Of a DNA stretch of 64,000 nucleotides, positions 1-8,570 are shown one piece after another. Position numbers and translations under genes: made by a program. The notes under the pieces were generated by a model, which was given only the letters and a program-made list of their open reading frames with translations, had not been told where the DNA came from and ran no database searches. Source of the stretch: Hymenobacter sp. YIM 151858-1 (GTDB taxonomy: Bacteria > Bacteroidota > Bacteroidia > Cytophagales > Hymenobacteraceae); contig NZ_CP110136.1 in NCBI RefSeq assembly GCF_025979705.1, positions 3,472,001 to 3,536,000 on the forward strand, in the 5' to 3' direction. Positions within the stretch are counted from its first letter, which is position 1; each line of letters opens with the position of its first letter.

Positions 1-33
1 CTGGTAGTCAGCCAACCACTCCCGCGTCCGAAT

Positions 34-957
34 ATGGAAGATTATAATAAAGTCATAGAATCGCTCGGTGTGCGCTACATCAAGGCTAAGAACCTGGTGT
101 TGCAGCAGCCCTTCACCGTGCGCAACTCCTACGATGTAGGCAACAACCTCATCTTGTTGCACAAGGGGCGTATTTCGTTTGGCGATGAGGACACCGTGGT
201 GGAGGAAGGCGACATGCTCTTCATTCCGGGCGGCCGGGCTACCCGCGTGAGCTATGGCGAGGCAGGCGGCAAAACCATCACCAACGACGACCTGATCAGC
301 AACAAGGACAAGTTCTTCCATTCCAACACCGACCTCGACCTAATTTCGGACGCCGAGGAAAGCCACTCGTTCGTATCGTTCGAGGCCAAGGTGTTCGACT
401 CGGTGAACTTCTTCGCGTCGCTCGACGTGCCGGCCTTCCTCATCAGCGGCAACTCGAAGCTGGCCAACCTGGTGATTAAGGTGGTGGAAGAAAGCTTGCA
501 GGAGCTACCGGGCCGCGAGCGTCTGATTTCGATTTATACCGAGAACATCGTTGTTGAAATCATACGCTACATCTTGAAGAACAAGATGTTTGTGGAGCAA
601 CTGGCCACCAACAGCACGTACTTCAAGGACCCACGCCTGATCGACCTGTTCAACTATATCAAGGAAAACCTAGGCGGCGACTTGTCGAACAAGGTGCTGT
701 CGGGCGTGGCCAACGTGTCGGAGGATTACGTGGGCCAGTACTTCAAGATGCTGACGGGCATTAACCCGCAGGATTACATCGAGTACCAGCGCATGGAGCG
801 CGCCGTGTTCCTGCTGCGCACTACCAAAAAGAGCATCCGCGACATCGGCAAGGAAGTGGGTTACAAAGACACCGCGTACTTCTGCCGCCGCTTCAAGATG
901 ATGTTCGGCATTCCGGCTGGCAAGATGCGCCGCCGCGAGTCGGCCATGAACATCTAA
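34..957 (+). CDS. AraC-family transcriptional regulator
   Basis: A 307-residue DNA-binding regulator. Residues 1 to about 120 look like a cupin-type sensing half (short beta-rich stretches such as LILLHKGRISFGDED and GDMLFIPGG). Residues about 205-300 form the double helix-turn-helix of the AraC family, with the second-helix signature around GYKDTAYFCRRFKMMFG and a basic end. The ligand cannot be told from sequence. It ends in front of a strong shared terminator and faces the GGGPS operon, so it is a single-gene unit here. The ATG at 34 is the first in frame, but upstream sequence is cut by the window edge. Confidence 0.88.
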   Translation: MEDYNKVIESLGVRYIKAKNLVLQQPFTVRNSYDVGNNLILLHKGRISFGDEDTVVEEGDMLFIPGGRATRVSYGEAGGKTITNDDLISNKDKFFHSNTDLDLISDAEESHSFVSFEAKVFDSVNFFASLDVPAFLISGNSKLANLVIKVVEESLQELPGRERLISIYTENIVVEIIRYILKNKMFVEQLATNSTYFKDPRLIDLFNYIKENLGGDLSNKVLSGVANVSEDYVGQYFKMLTGINPQDYIEYQRMERAVFLLRTTKKSIRDIGKEVGYKDTAYFCRRFKMMFGIPAGKMRRRESAMNI

Positions 958-964
958 CCTAGGG

Positions 965-1022
965 CGCCCCAAAGCAAAAGCCCGCAGCACCACCTGGTGC
1001 TGCGGGCTTTTGCTTTGGGGCG
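965..1022. terminator. bidirectional terminator, 28-bp perfect arms
   Basis: Arms 965-992 and 995-1022 are perfectly complementary around a 2-nt spacer. Each arm carries a short A or T run inside it. It lies between the converging AraC and GGGPS genes and can serve both. The stem is far longer than termination needs. Confidence 0.85.
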
Positions 1023-1028
1023 TTGTGC

Positions 1029-1802
1029 TTAGTTAAGCGCAGCGTCGAGGACGGTGTTGAAGCCGTGCACCACGCGCGACACCTCGCCCAGGAACTCGGG
1101 GTCTTTCTCGATCTGGTTGCCGATTACGATAACGTCGGCCCCGGCCGCTAGGGCGGCATGGGCTTTTTCGCCGGTGTTGATGCCGCCGCCCACAATAACG
1201 GGCAGCTCGACGGCCTGGCGCACGGCCCCAATCATGGCGGGCGACACGGGGTGCATAGCCCCACTGCCGCCATCGAGGTAAATCAGACCTAGGCCCAGCT
1301 GCTCGCCCGCCATAGCAGTACAGGCCGCAATGGTGGGCTTGTCGTGGGGCAGGGGCGTGGTGCCGCTCATGTAGCTGGCCGTGGTCTGCCGACCCGAGTC
1401 GACGAGCATATAACCTGTTGGCAGAATCTCGAGCTGGCTGGCGCGCAGCAGCGGTGCTGCCACCACGTGTTGGCCAATCAGGAAATCGGGGTTACGGCCC
1501 GAAATCAGTGAGAGCAGCAGGATGGCATCGGCTTGCGCATCAATGTGCAGGCTGTTGCTCGGAAACAGCACTACCGGCACCGGCGAGTGGGCTTTGAGCA
1601 AGCGAATAAGGGCAGCCTGGTGCTGCGAAGTCACCAGGCTGCCCCCTACGAAGAAGTAATCAACGGAATGCGTGTTGCTTAGCGCCAGAATACGCCGCGT
1701 ACCGGCCTCGTCGAGGTCGTCGGGGTCGAGCAGCACGGCCAGAGACTTCTGGCCGCGGGAGCAGCGGTGGCGCAGGGCATCATGCAGTGGGGTCAGGCGC
1801 AT
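1029..1802 (-). CDS. geranylgeranylglyceryl phosphate synthase family (PcrB/GGGPS)
   Basis: TIM-barrel prenyltransferase of about 257 residues that joins a polyprenyl diphosphate to sn-glycerol-1-phosphate. Visible family motifs: LLDPDD near the N-terminus, YFFVGGSLVT, a YMLVDSG strand, IYLDGGSGA and the phosphate-binding VGGGINTGEKA followed by GADVIVIGN. Bacteroidetes carry such enzymes although they are not archaeal; the product here is inferred. The open frame extends upstream to 1868, but the ATG at 1802 places the start just before MRLTPLHDALRHRC, which fits the family. It overlaps the end of the upstream gene by 23 nt, so the two are probably translated from one mRNA. Confidence 0.85.
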   Translation of the reverse strand: MRLTPLHDALRHRCSRGQKSLAVLLDPDDLDEAGTRRILALSNTHSVDYFFVGGSLVTSQHQAALIRLLKAHSPVPVVLFPSNSLHIDAQADAILLLSLISGRNPDFLIGQHVVAAPLLRASQLEILPTGYMLVDSGRQTTASYMSGTTPLPHDKPTIAACTAMAGEQLGLGLIYLDGGSGAMHPVSPAMIGAVRQAVELPVIVGGGINTGEKAHAALAAGADVIVIGNQIEKDPEFLGEVSRVVHGFNTVLDAALN

Positions 1803-2511
1803 GCGCGTCGTCGTGGTGGATGACAAAGTCGATGTCCTTGGTTTCGGGCTCAGTGGCCGAAGCTGCAAGGTCCGAATTTTTGTTTACATCCATCCACTCG
1901 CTCACTTTGCGCGTGACAAGGGCGATAACCACCCCCGACAGCTGACCGATGAGCATTTTGCCCGTATCAGACTCGGCCAAGGCCCGGAGCGTATCCCACA
2001 CCATGGAGCCTTGTTCGGGCTCGGGCTGTGGGCGGTAGCTGCCGCGCTGCTGCGACTGATACCCCGAGGCCACGGCCGGCACACCCGCCGAATACGGTTC
2101 TGAGGCATCAAACGCCGGAAACGGGTCGCCATCGGCGGCGGCAGTGGCATGGTACACCGGCGGGGCCAGTTGCGCCCTGGGGCTGATGCCCGAACCAAAA
2201 TGATAATCGTCGGAGTGGGCTACCAGCTGCGCTTTGCGGCGGCCGCTTTTCGCTTTTTTGCCTTTCAGCTTCTTCCGCCGGCGGCGCGATGAGTCCTCCT
2301 CGTCGTCATCGTCGTCGCGGCCACCTAGGGCTTTGCTCACGAGCCACACGCCGCCCAGCAGGGCGGCACCAATGGCCACGTACTTGCCCACTTGCGTGGT
2401 GCGTTCCTTGATATGGTCTACGTCGCCGAGCAGAGCACGCTCGTACTCCTGCTTCTGGCGCTCCAGAAATTCACGTTCGTCGTCGAACAGCGGGTTATGC
2501 AATTCGCTCAT
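1780..2511 (-). CDS. membrane protein with acidic and basic tracts, unknown function
   Basis: A 243-residue protein I do not recognise. The N-terminus is a charged helix, followed by one membrane segment at about residues 43-62 (VAIGAALLGGVWLVSKAL). Then come an acidic run (DDDDDEED), a strongly basic run (RRRRKKLKGKK), a Pro/Gln/Ser-rich middle and a second hydrophobic stretch near residues 187-201. It sits between a holin-like membrane protein and GGGPS in one minus-strand operon, which suggests an envelope role. The function is not inferable beyond that. Confidence 0.7.
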   Translation of the reverse strand: MSELHNPLFDDEREFLERQKQEYERALLGDVDHIKERTTQVGKYVAIGAALLGGVWLVSKALGGRDDDDDEEDSSRRRRKKLKGKKAKSGRRKAQLVAHSDDYHFGSGISPRAQLAPPVYHATAAADGDPFPAFDASEPYSAGVPAVASGYQSQQRGSYRPQPEPEQGSMVWDTLRALAESDTGKMLIGQLSGVVIALVTRKVSEWMDVNKNSDLAASATEPETKDIDFVIHHDDAHAPDPTA

Positions 2512-2532
2512 CGCGCTAAAACGGTTGGTGGG

Positions 2533-2901
2533 TTATTGGCGCTTGTCCGATTTGTAAATGGTATTGCTCAGCATTTTATCGGCCAGGCCCTGGTAGAGTT
2601 TTTTGCCTACGCCCACCAAGAAAACGATGAGCAGCAGCAAATAAAAGCCCGCCACAATGCCAAAGCCCCAAAACGGGCTATCCAGTGCATCGTTGAGGGC
2701 CAGGCCCGCGAAGATGCTCAGGAATACCAAAAAGAGCAGCCCGAGCAGTCCTAGGGTCACGCCTTGGGCCGTGCCGACAAATGCCGTCTTGACTTTTTCT
2801 TGCACCTCCAGGCGCACCAAATCGATGCGCGTGTCGATGTAGCCCATTAGGTTGCCCATCAGCGAATCGTTGCGGGGCGTTTTGTCGTCGTCGGTAGCCA
2901 T
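2533..2901 (-). CDS. phage-holin-family-like small membrane protein
   Basis: A 122-residue protein with a polar N-terminus, an amphipathic helix (IDTRIDLVRLEVQEKV) and two long hydrophobic segments at about residues 47-70 and 78-100. This arrangement matches the PF07332-like family often found next to YtxH or stress-type membrane proteins in Bacteroidetes. It is unlikely to be a real phage holin because no phage genes are nearby. It is first in the minus-strand operon running to GGGPS, with a 21-nt gap to the next gene. Confidence 0.65.
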   Translation of the reverse strand: MATDDDKTPRNDSLMGNLMGYIDTRIDLVRLEVQEKVKTAFVGTAQGVTLGLLGLLFLVFLSIFAGLALNDALDSPFWGFGIVAGFYLLLLIVFLVGVGKKLYQGLADKMLSNTIYKSDKRQ

Positions 2902-3077
2902 GCAGCGGCGAGGTTTGTTTAGGTGAGTGGTTTGGATCGTAAAGAAGCGGAAAAGTAGAAAGCCCGGCCGAACTCCAACCCCTGGGGCATCGTTCTGCAG
3001 GTCGAGGGTATCTACGGAAAAGGCCGCTGCGCGTCTGAACTTCCCCGTATTTTTACCACAACCCTTCGTCTGCCATC

Positions 3078-4217
3078 GTGAGCCAAACTCTCTACCAGGT
3101 GCTGGGCATTGCGCCCACGGCCACGCTGGCCGACATTAAGCAGGCCTACAAGCAGCTGGCCCTACGCTACCACCCCGACCGCAACGGGGGCAGCAAGCTG
3201 CACGAAGAGCATTTTAAAGCCGTGGTGGCGGCTTACAAGGTGCTTTCCGACCAGGCCCGCCGGGCTAGCTACGACCACCAGCTGCACCTGGCCAAGCTCC
3301 GGGCCGACGAAGCCCGGCGGGCGCAGGCCTTTCGGCCGCAGGCCCAGCACGTGTACGGCGTGCCCATGCCGCCACCCCAGCCGCTGCGCACGCGCCGGCC
3401 GGCTTCGTCGGCCGAGCGGCACTACGTGCGCCGCCAGAAGGCCCGCTTCACCCGCAAAGACTACATCCTGGTGGTTGGCCTGCTGCTGGGTGTTGCGCTG
3501 TTTGCCCTAGGTGTAAAATTGGTGGTGGAGCGCGTGGCAGCCGGCGATAACTACCGGCAGGGCCTGAGAGCGTATGCGCAGCGGCGCTGGGGCACGGCGC
3601 ACGGGTATTTGAGTGAGACGCTCGAAGTGCAGCCCAACCACCTAGGGGCCCTGCGCCGCCGGGGCGAAATCGAGCAGCTGGTATACCGCAACTATGCCGC
3701 CGCCAACGCCAACTACAAAGCCGCGCTGCGCGAAGCCGACAACCGCGTGCTGGTGGCGGAGCTGCTGTACCGGGTTGGCCAATGCGAAACCGAATTGGGC
3801 AAGCACCGGGCCGCGGTACGCAGCTTTAGCCGCGCGCTGGCCCTCGATACCGCCCTTACCAATGCCTGGCTGGCCCGGGGCGAGGTATCGTTGTTCGAGC
3901 AGCGGCGGTTTATGGCCGCCGCCCGCGACCTGAGCATTGGCTTGCGGCAACGCGCCGGAAGCCATTCGCCTTCGGTTAAATGGCTTACCTACCGCGGGTT
4001 GGCTTACTTCAAGCTAGGCGACTACCCCGCTGCTTTGGCCGATTACCAGCAAGTGCTGCTCCTCAAACCCGACAACGGGCAGGTGTATTTCCTGCTGGGG
4101 CGGGTGGCCCAGAAACAAAACCGCAAATCGGCGGCCTGCGAGTTTTTTCGGCGCGGCGCCCGCCTAGGGTATCTGCCCGCCGAGGATGCCCGGCGGCGCA
4201 ACGCCTGCGGCCGCTAA
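3078..4217 (+). CDS. membrane-anchored J-domain protein with TPR repeats
   Basis: A 379-residue co-chaperone-like protein. Residues 1-70 are a J domain with the HPD motif at 32-34, the site that stimulates DnaK ATPase activity. A basic linker leads to one membrane segment at about 129-150 (YILVVGLLLGVALFALGVKL). The rest, about 155-360, is TPR helices such as LLYRVGQCETELGKHRAAVR and AYFKLGDYPAALADYQQVL. The start is taken as the GTG at 3078 because it sits directly before the first J-domain helix. It probably recruits DnaK to a membrane-associated client; the client is unknown. Confidence 0.85.
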   Translation: MSQTLYQVLGIAPTATLADIKQAYKQLALRYHPDRNGGSKLHEEHFKAVVAAYKVLSDQARRASYDHQLHLAKLRADEARRAQAFRPQAQHVYGVPMPPPQPLRTRRPASSAERHYVRRQKARFTRKDYILVVGLLLGVALFALGVKLVVERVAAGDNYRQGLRAYAQRRWGTAHGYLSETLEVQPNHLGALRRRGEIEQLVYRNYAAANANYKAALREADNRVLVAELLYRVGQCETELGKHRAAVRSFSRALALDTALTNAWLARGEVSLFEQRRFMAAARDLSIGLRQRAGSHSPSVKWLTYRGLAYFKLGDYPAALADYQQVLLLKPDNGQVYFLLGRVAQKQNRKSAACEFFRRGARLGYLPAEDARRRNACGR

Positions 4218-4229
4218 GTGCTGCCAGGC

Positions 4230-4901
4230 CTACCGTACGTAAAGCAGTATCGGTTTGGGGCTGTGGTCGATGTACCCGGCCAGCGTTGCCAGAAAAGCCG
4301 GGTTCACCGTAGGGCAGCCCTGGCTTTCGCAAATAGGGTAGGAGGTAGGCTCGGCCGGCACGCAACTGTGCGCATGCAGCACCACCGCCCGGGCAAACAC
4401 ATTGCTGTTGCTCGTCTCCAGGCCTTCGAGCTTGTAAGCTTTGCCAAATTGCCCGTTGTAGGCGTACGACACCTTCGCTGCCCCCTTCGAGCTGCAGTTT
4501 GAGTTGGGGGTGTTGGAGTAAACAACCTCGCCGGCGGCATTGGTGCGGCCGTTGCAACAGAGCCCCTGGGCCAGCACCTGGTTCGTTTTCAGGTCGAGCA
4601 CGAAGAAGCGGGTTTGATTGGAAGGGCGCGTCAGATCGACGAAGAACGCCACCCGCTCGTTGAAGCGCCGGCCTAGGTGCGGCTCCAGCAGGCTGCGGTA
4701 GTAGGCCAGTGGCAGCTCGTCGGCCAGCTCGGTTGCGGGATTTGCCGAGCAATTGCTCAGAAGTGCCCCGATCAGAACCAGCGCCGGCAGGGGAGGTGTT
4801 GCCCGGAGTGTGGAGGCAAGCCCGCGTACCGGCGCGCTCAGCGGCTTTTGCAAATGGGGCACAGGCAAATCGAACAGTATGGGGCCGGGCCTGTTCCACA
4901 A
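4230..4901 (-). CDS. L,D-transpeptidase-like protein (YkuD_2 type), probable lipoprotein
   Basis: A 223-residue envelope protein. The C-terminal half has the hallmarks of the murein L,D-transpeptidase YkuD_2 family: RFFVLDLKTNQVL, SNTPNSNCSSKG, ARAVVLHAH with H176, and SQGCPTV with the presumed nucleophile C196. Such enzymes cross-link or attach proteins to peptidoglycan. A hydrophobic segment ending LLSNC (C51) looks like a lipobox, although the 35 residues before it are longer than usual, so the true start may lie further in. It converges with the J-domain gene, leaving only 12 nt between the stops. Confidence 0.75.
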   Translation of the reverse strand: MWNRPGPILFDLPVPHLQKPLSAPVRGLASTLRATPPLPALVLIGALLSNCSANPATELADELPLAYYRSLLEPHLGRRFNERVAFFVDLTRPSNQTRFFVLDLKTNQVLAQGLCCNGRTNAAGEVVYSNTPNSNCSSKGAAKVSYAYNGQFGKAYKLEGLETSNSNVFARAVVLHAHSCVPAEPTSYPICESQGCPTVNPAFLATLAGYIDHSPKPILLYVR

Positions 4902-4985
4902 GCATACCGTTGGTCATCCATTATTGAGCGGTTGAACACTGATCGGTGGTAGGCGCAATCGGTTTGGCAAAAGGCACGTAACAAA

Positions 4986-5013
4986 AAAAGCCTCCGATTT
5001 CTCGGAGGCTTTT
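4986..5013 (-). terminator. terminator, probably the ancestral tRNA-Phe terminator
   Basis: Arms 4986-4997 and 5002-5013 pair perfectly over 12 bp with a 4-nt loop, and an A run at 4983-4989 gives a U tract on the minus strand. It lies just outside the left attachment site. Before insertion it would have stood directly behind tRNA-Phe. Confidence 0.7.
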
Positions 5014-5017
5014 GGGA

Positions 5018-5040
5018 GTGGTGATGGACGGACTTGAACC
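5018..5040. other. attL, remnant of tRNA-Phe 3' end
   Basis: Bases 5018-5032 are identical to 10673-10687, the end of tRNA-Phe. Bases 5033-5040 match 10688-10695 at 6 of 8 positions (cttgaacc against atcgaacc). No anticodon arm is present, so it is not a tRNA gene. Confidence 0.85.
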
Positions 5041-5112
5041 TTTGTACTCTGTGTTCTTCTAAAATGCCCTAGGATACACATAAAGGCGGTTTTTACTCGC
5101 TCTAAGTCGGTG

Positions 5113-5155
5113 CATAACGATATAATTCTTCTCATAACGATACTAAACCGATACT
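5113..5155. repeat. left arm-type repeats, probable integrase sites
   Basis: The 23-mer at 5133-5155 matches 10593-10615 near the right end at 21 of 23 bases in the same orientation. Both contain two CGATACT-like words 11 bases apart, and an extra cataacgata copy lies at 5113-5122. The position just inside each core repeat fits arm-type binding sites of tyrosine recombinases. The role is inferred. Confidence 0.6.
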
Positions 5156-5207
5156 CAAACGGGCGGCTTTCTGCGTAAAAGGACTGAAGTTCATTCAGCC
5201 GTAGCAC

Positions 5208-6503
5208 ATGAAAGCTAAAGTCAACGCAGCGCAATTAGTACTGCGCAACCCCAAAGGAGAACTATCTTCTCTGACAGTCGAGTACCGGGACCCCGAAGGA
5301 CGGTTTAAGCGCGTAGCGACAGGAGTTCAGGTAGTGAACCGGAAGAACGCCAAGGGGGAGTTCATCTATTGGGACGGTGTTACGATAAAAGCGAACGGCT
5401 CAAAAGACCCCAAGAACGACACCAAGTCTGCTCGGGAGACACTTGCCGATGTTAACCGAGTTATTGATAACCTAGAGCGTCAATTGAAGCGTTGGCCGAT
5501 GGTTAACGAGGTTACGGCGGCTATGAAGTCGGAAGCAGCCCCCGTAGCTCAGGAGGAGAAGCCTCTGGTAGATATCCTGGAAGAGTTCATTACTACGCGG
5601 ACAGGGTGGCAGCCTGCTTCACGGAAAAGCTTCACTACACTGCTGCACAACATCAAGGCATATCAAGAGGCTGAGGATATCACTTGGACGCTCTTGACGC
5701 TCACTAACAGCGAAATCAAGAAGTTTCAGCATTGGATGCTTGAAACCTACGATTACCGTAATAGCACCAGCGGAAAACGCACACGACTGCTGAGGCAGTT
5801 TTTAGCCGAGCATCCGGCCCCAGGAGTCAACTTGACCAAGGTAAAGCCCCTGCATACGCAGCTGCTCACTGCGCCCGTAGTGCTCGAACAAACAGAAATA
5901 GAGGCCTTAAGGACGCTACCTCTAGACCCTAAAAGCAGGCTCGGAAAAGTGCGTAACCTCCAAGTGTTACAGATTTTCACTGGGCTGAGGGTATCCGACC
6001 TCATGTGCTTAGACTGGCACCATATCCGCAGTAACGAAATAGAAATCCGCGAACAAAAAACCAAACGTACACGGTACATACCACTATTGGAGCCTGCACG
6101 TGAAGTACTCAAGCTCTACACGGACGCCGATGGTATGCTGCGTTTGCCTAGCATTAGTCCTCAGAAGTTTAACGACTACATAGGCGAGCTTGCTCAACAA
6201 TACCTGACGGACTCGAAGGGGAAAGCTAAGATGGTGTTTGTCACCCGTAAGCACCGGGAATCGGTTCTGGAAGAGTGGCAACCCAAACACGAGCATATCA
6301 CCAGCCACACGAGCCGCCGTAGCTTTTGTAGTCTTCTGCTCAGCTTGGGCTACTCCGTACGGGATACAATGGCATTGAGTGGGCACCGGTCCCTAGCAGC
6401 CTTCCAGCGCTACGTAGGTCTAGTCGAGTCACGAGCTGACTTAGCCCAGGATATCAACGCCCGCTATCAAGCGAGCCTCAAGCAGTCGGTAACTACTACG
6501 TAA
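5208..6503 (+). CDS. tyrosine recombinase (site-specific integrase)
   Basis: A 431-residue integrase of the type common in Bacteroidetes elements. There is an N-terminal beta-rich arm-binding region (about 1-90), a SAM-like core-binding domain (about 115-220) and the catalytic domain (about 235-420). The active-site set can be read as R261 in TGLRVSDL, a Lys in EQKTKRTRYIPL, H367 and R370 in HTSRR, H393 in SGHRS and the nucleophile Y402 in RYVGL. All are intact, so it should be active. It lies 176 nt from the left attachment core and faces into the element, and it presumably drives insertion into tRNA-Phe. Confidence 0.95.
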   Translation: MKAKVNAAQLVLRNPKGELSSLTVEYRDPEGRFKRVATGVQVVNRKNAKGEFIYWDGVTIKANGSKDPKNDTKSARETLADVNRVIDNLERQLKRWPMVNEVTAAMKSEAAPVAQEEKPLVDILEEFITTRTGWQPASRKSFTTLLHNIKAYQEAEDITWTLLTLTNSEIKKFQHWMLETYDYRNSTSGKRTRLLRQFLAEHPAPGVNLTKVKPLHTQLLTAPVVLEQTEIEALRTLPLDPKSRLGKVRNLQVLQIFTGLRVSDLMCLDWHHIRSNEIEIREQKTKRTRYIPLLEPAREVLKLYTDADGMLRLPSISPQKFNDYIGELAQQYLTDSKGKAKMVFVTRKHRESVLEEWQPKHEHITSHTSRRSFCSLLLSLGYSVRDTMALSGHRSLAAFQRYVGLVESRADLAQDINARYQASLKQSVTTT

Positions 6504-6538
6504 GCCGTAGATTGGTAATTCAACGCAATTCAACTCAC

Positions 6539-6847
6539 ATGGCCCGGCCAACCCAGCAGCAGATTACTCAACTCGACCAAGATGTATCCAGCTACCAAAG
6601 GGTTAGGTCAGCTATTATATCGAAGGTTAACCAGACGGAAAGCGACGCCCAGAACAACCGTATACCATTATGGTTGGCTGCTGAAAGCATAACTGACCTG
6701 TACCAGGAACTCCATGCTACTCCGGAGCGCCGCCAGTTCCTAACGCACGTTGCCAGAGCCAAAACAGATGCTGATTACGAAAAGTACCTGAGGGCCGCTC
6801 ACTCGAAACACTTTCTTAAAGTAAAACTCGACCCTACTAAGCTCTAG
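6539..6847 (+). CDS. small hypothetical protein of the tRNA-Phe element
   Basis: A soluble, mostly helical protein of about 102 residues that I do not recognise. No signal peptide, membrane segment or metal motif is visible. The frame is open from a TTG at 6512, but the ATG at 6539 before ARPTQQQITQL is the more natural start. It begins 35 nt after the integrase stop on the same strand and is probably cotranscribed with it, which would suit a recombination accessory factor. That role is only a positional guess. Confidence 0.55.
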   Translation: MARPTQQQITQLDQDVSSYQRVRSAIISKVNQTESDAQNNRIPLWLAAESITDLYQELHATPERRQFLTHVARAKTDADYEKYLRAAHSKHFLKVKLDPTKL

Positions 6848-7225
6848 ATATCTTGGTTTTCAACAAAAAGGCGCCATAGCAGGGGCTTTTTTTATGTGCC
6901 TGTATGGGAGAAATTATATGCCCTTTAAGCTCCTCCAAAGCGGTCTTATGTACTCTTTACATGCCCATCAAGGTTGTTTACGCGCACTTGCTAAGCTAGA
7001 TAAATGCGCATTTCAAGCCTGTGGACAGCAAATTTCAAGTTGTTAGCAATCCTAAAGGAGCATAGTAAAGCCTATAGCTGTAAAACGGGCACCCTGCTTG
7101 TGTTTTTTGTACACAGTTCTGGATTGTGGAAAGAGTTTTCGGGCTAGGCATCATTTTCATTTTTCTGGAACTCCTAACTGCGTGGACGTTTGGGCACACC
7201 CCTAACTATTTAAGGGAAAACGCCC
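6848..7225. other. non-coding block within the element
   Basis: These 378 bases have no convincing reading frame. A weak hairpin followed by a T run at about 6870-6895 may end the integrase operon. The rest is AT-richer than the flanks and probably holds the promoter for the small DNA-binding gene at 7226. No repeats comparable to those at 8571-9184 were seen. Confidence 0.5.
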
Positions 7226-7393
7226 ATGAAGTACAACGATAATCGCTTGCACGTCAGAGTTCCTGCAAGCCTGCTTACGAAAGCACACCAAACAGCGCGT
7301 GAGAGCAACGAAACCCTTTCACGCCTAGTCAGAGCTTACCTAGAATCTTATGTCGCCTCACAGCCTCTTAAAACCACCTCAGAGGCCGCATAA
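7226..7393 (+). CDS. small ribbon-helix-helix DNA-binding protein
   Basis: A 55-residue gene. The sequence reads as a CopG/Arc-like ribbon-helix-helix: a beta-strand LHVRVPASLL, helix A TKAHQTARESN, then ETLSRLVRAYLESYV as helix B. Proteins of this size usually bind DNA as dimers and often repress the replication gene beside them. It lies 49 nt upstream of the Rep gene, with a hairpin between them (arms 7402-7409 and 7423-7430), so control of rep copy number is a reasonable inference. The start is the ATG at 7226. Confidence 0.75.
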   Translation: MKYNDNRLHVRVPASLLTKAHQTARESNETLSRLVRAYLESYVASQPLKTTSEAA

Positions 7394-7442
7394 ATAACAG
7401 AAAAGCCGGAGGCCTTCTAGCCCCGGCTTTACCATTGATTAG

Positions 7443-8570
7443 TTGCAGTACCTCCTTACCCTTGACCGCTTGACCTTGCAGATGGTCAGCACCTCAGAAG
7501 CTCGCTTTGACAGTAAATACGTAGCCGAACATTACCCGTACAAAGGCAACGCTTACGTTGTAAATAACACCCTCCAACTGCGCAAGCTGGATTACGAAAC
7601 TCATTACCTGAATAAATACTCTGTGTGGATAGAGGGCCGTCACGTGGCCGATATCTCCACGGATTGCCGCCGAGCTTCGCAAGCCCAGAGCATCAAGCTC
7701 AGCTTCAAAAACAACGTCTTTTACACCCTACCCGGTTGGGCTTTTTACCTGGATATCATTGAACAGTGCTTGCCCCTAGGTTTTCAATTGGTCAGCTACG
7801 TTGAAGTAGCATTCCACTTCCAAACGGCCGAACCTTTACGCCCGCGTATGTGGCACATCTACAGCCAAAGCACCTTTGTTAAAGATGTGAAGAACCCGCT
7901 ATATGCTCCGCTACGGGGTATGCAGACCTGTAGCCTACACTACGGCGAGTCCTACACGTTCGGCAGCAAAAAGGATGGTAAGCAAATAGCGGTGTACAAC
8001 AAAACCCAAGAAATAGCGGAAAACGGCTACGAAAAGCAGTATATCCTGGACTGCCTTGCCGCAAACGGTTTCGATATGGGTGCCGACGTGGAAAAGATAG
8101 AGGCCAAGCTTGGCGGCAAATACTTCGCCCGGCAGAAAGACGAATGCCCGCCCGCCCCCTCAGACCTACACGGGGCTACTCTGTGGCACATTTTCAAAAA
8201 GGCCCTGGGGGATACCCTGACTTTCCGCAAGCTCACTGAACACACGTTCGACGCCAACCGGAATCGGAAGACCGCAACGGTCACGCTGTTTGAACTTCCC
8301 GATGAAGTTACCCAGCCCCGCCCGGCTCCCTACGCTTGGCGCGAAGAACGAGACGAGAGCGAACACCGCAACCGCATCGAAGCCAAGAACGCCGTAACCC
8401 GCTTCATTCGCCACGGGCGCCCGGAAGACCTGACCCAGCTTGACTACCTGCGCAAGCATGTCAAAGCCCCGAAAGGCACGGATTGGAAGTATCTGCTGAA
8501 CCGATACGCTCAAGACTACACGGGTGCCCCATCGGTTGACAGTAGGGCACGAATCGAAATGTTCGGGTAG
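7443..8570 (+). CDS. Rep_trans-like replication initiation protein
   Basis: A 375-residue protein resembling rolling-circle initiators of the Rep_trans/filamentous-phage type. Recognisable landmarks are a central strand VSYVEVAFHF (equivalent to the usual RiDiAfD, with Glu replacing Asp), YTFGSKKDGKQIAVYNKT with a candidate catalytic tyrosine Y185, and a following VEKIEAKL strand. These Reps nick one strand at an origin and stay attached to the 5' end. The start is uncertain: the frame opens with TTG at 7443, and the first ATG is 13 codons in. The repeat-rich non-coding block directly after the stop is the obvious candidate origin. Confidence 0.7.
   Translation: MQYLLTLDRLTLQMVSTSEARFDSKYVAEHYPYKGNAYVVNNTLQLRKLDYETHYLNKYSVWIEGRHVADISTDCRRASQAQSIKLSFKNNVFYTLPGWAFYLDIIEQCLPLGFQLVSYVEVAFHFQTAEPLRPRMWHIYSQSTFVKDVKNPLYAPLRGMQTCSLHYGESYTFGSKKDGKQIAVYNKTQEIAENGYEKQYILDCLAANGFDMGADVEKIEAKLGGKYFARQKDECPPAPSDLHGATLWHIFKKALGDTLTFRKLTEHTFDANRNRKTATVTLFELPDEVTQPRPAPYAWREERDESEHRNRIEAKNAVTRFIRHGRPEDLTQLDYLRKHVKAPKGTDWKYLLNRYAQDYTGAPSVDSRARIEMFG

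Noticed and set aside
5018-5040. Left end considered as a second tRNA gene
   Set aside because: Only the acceptor and part of the T arm are present. It is the attachment-site remnant.
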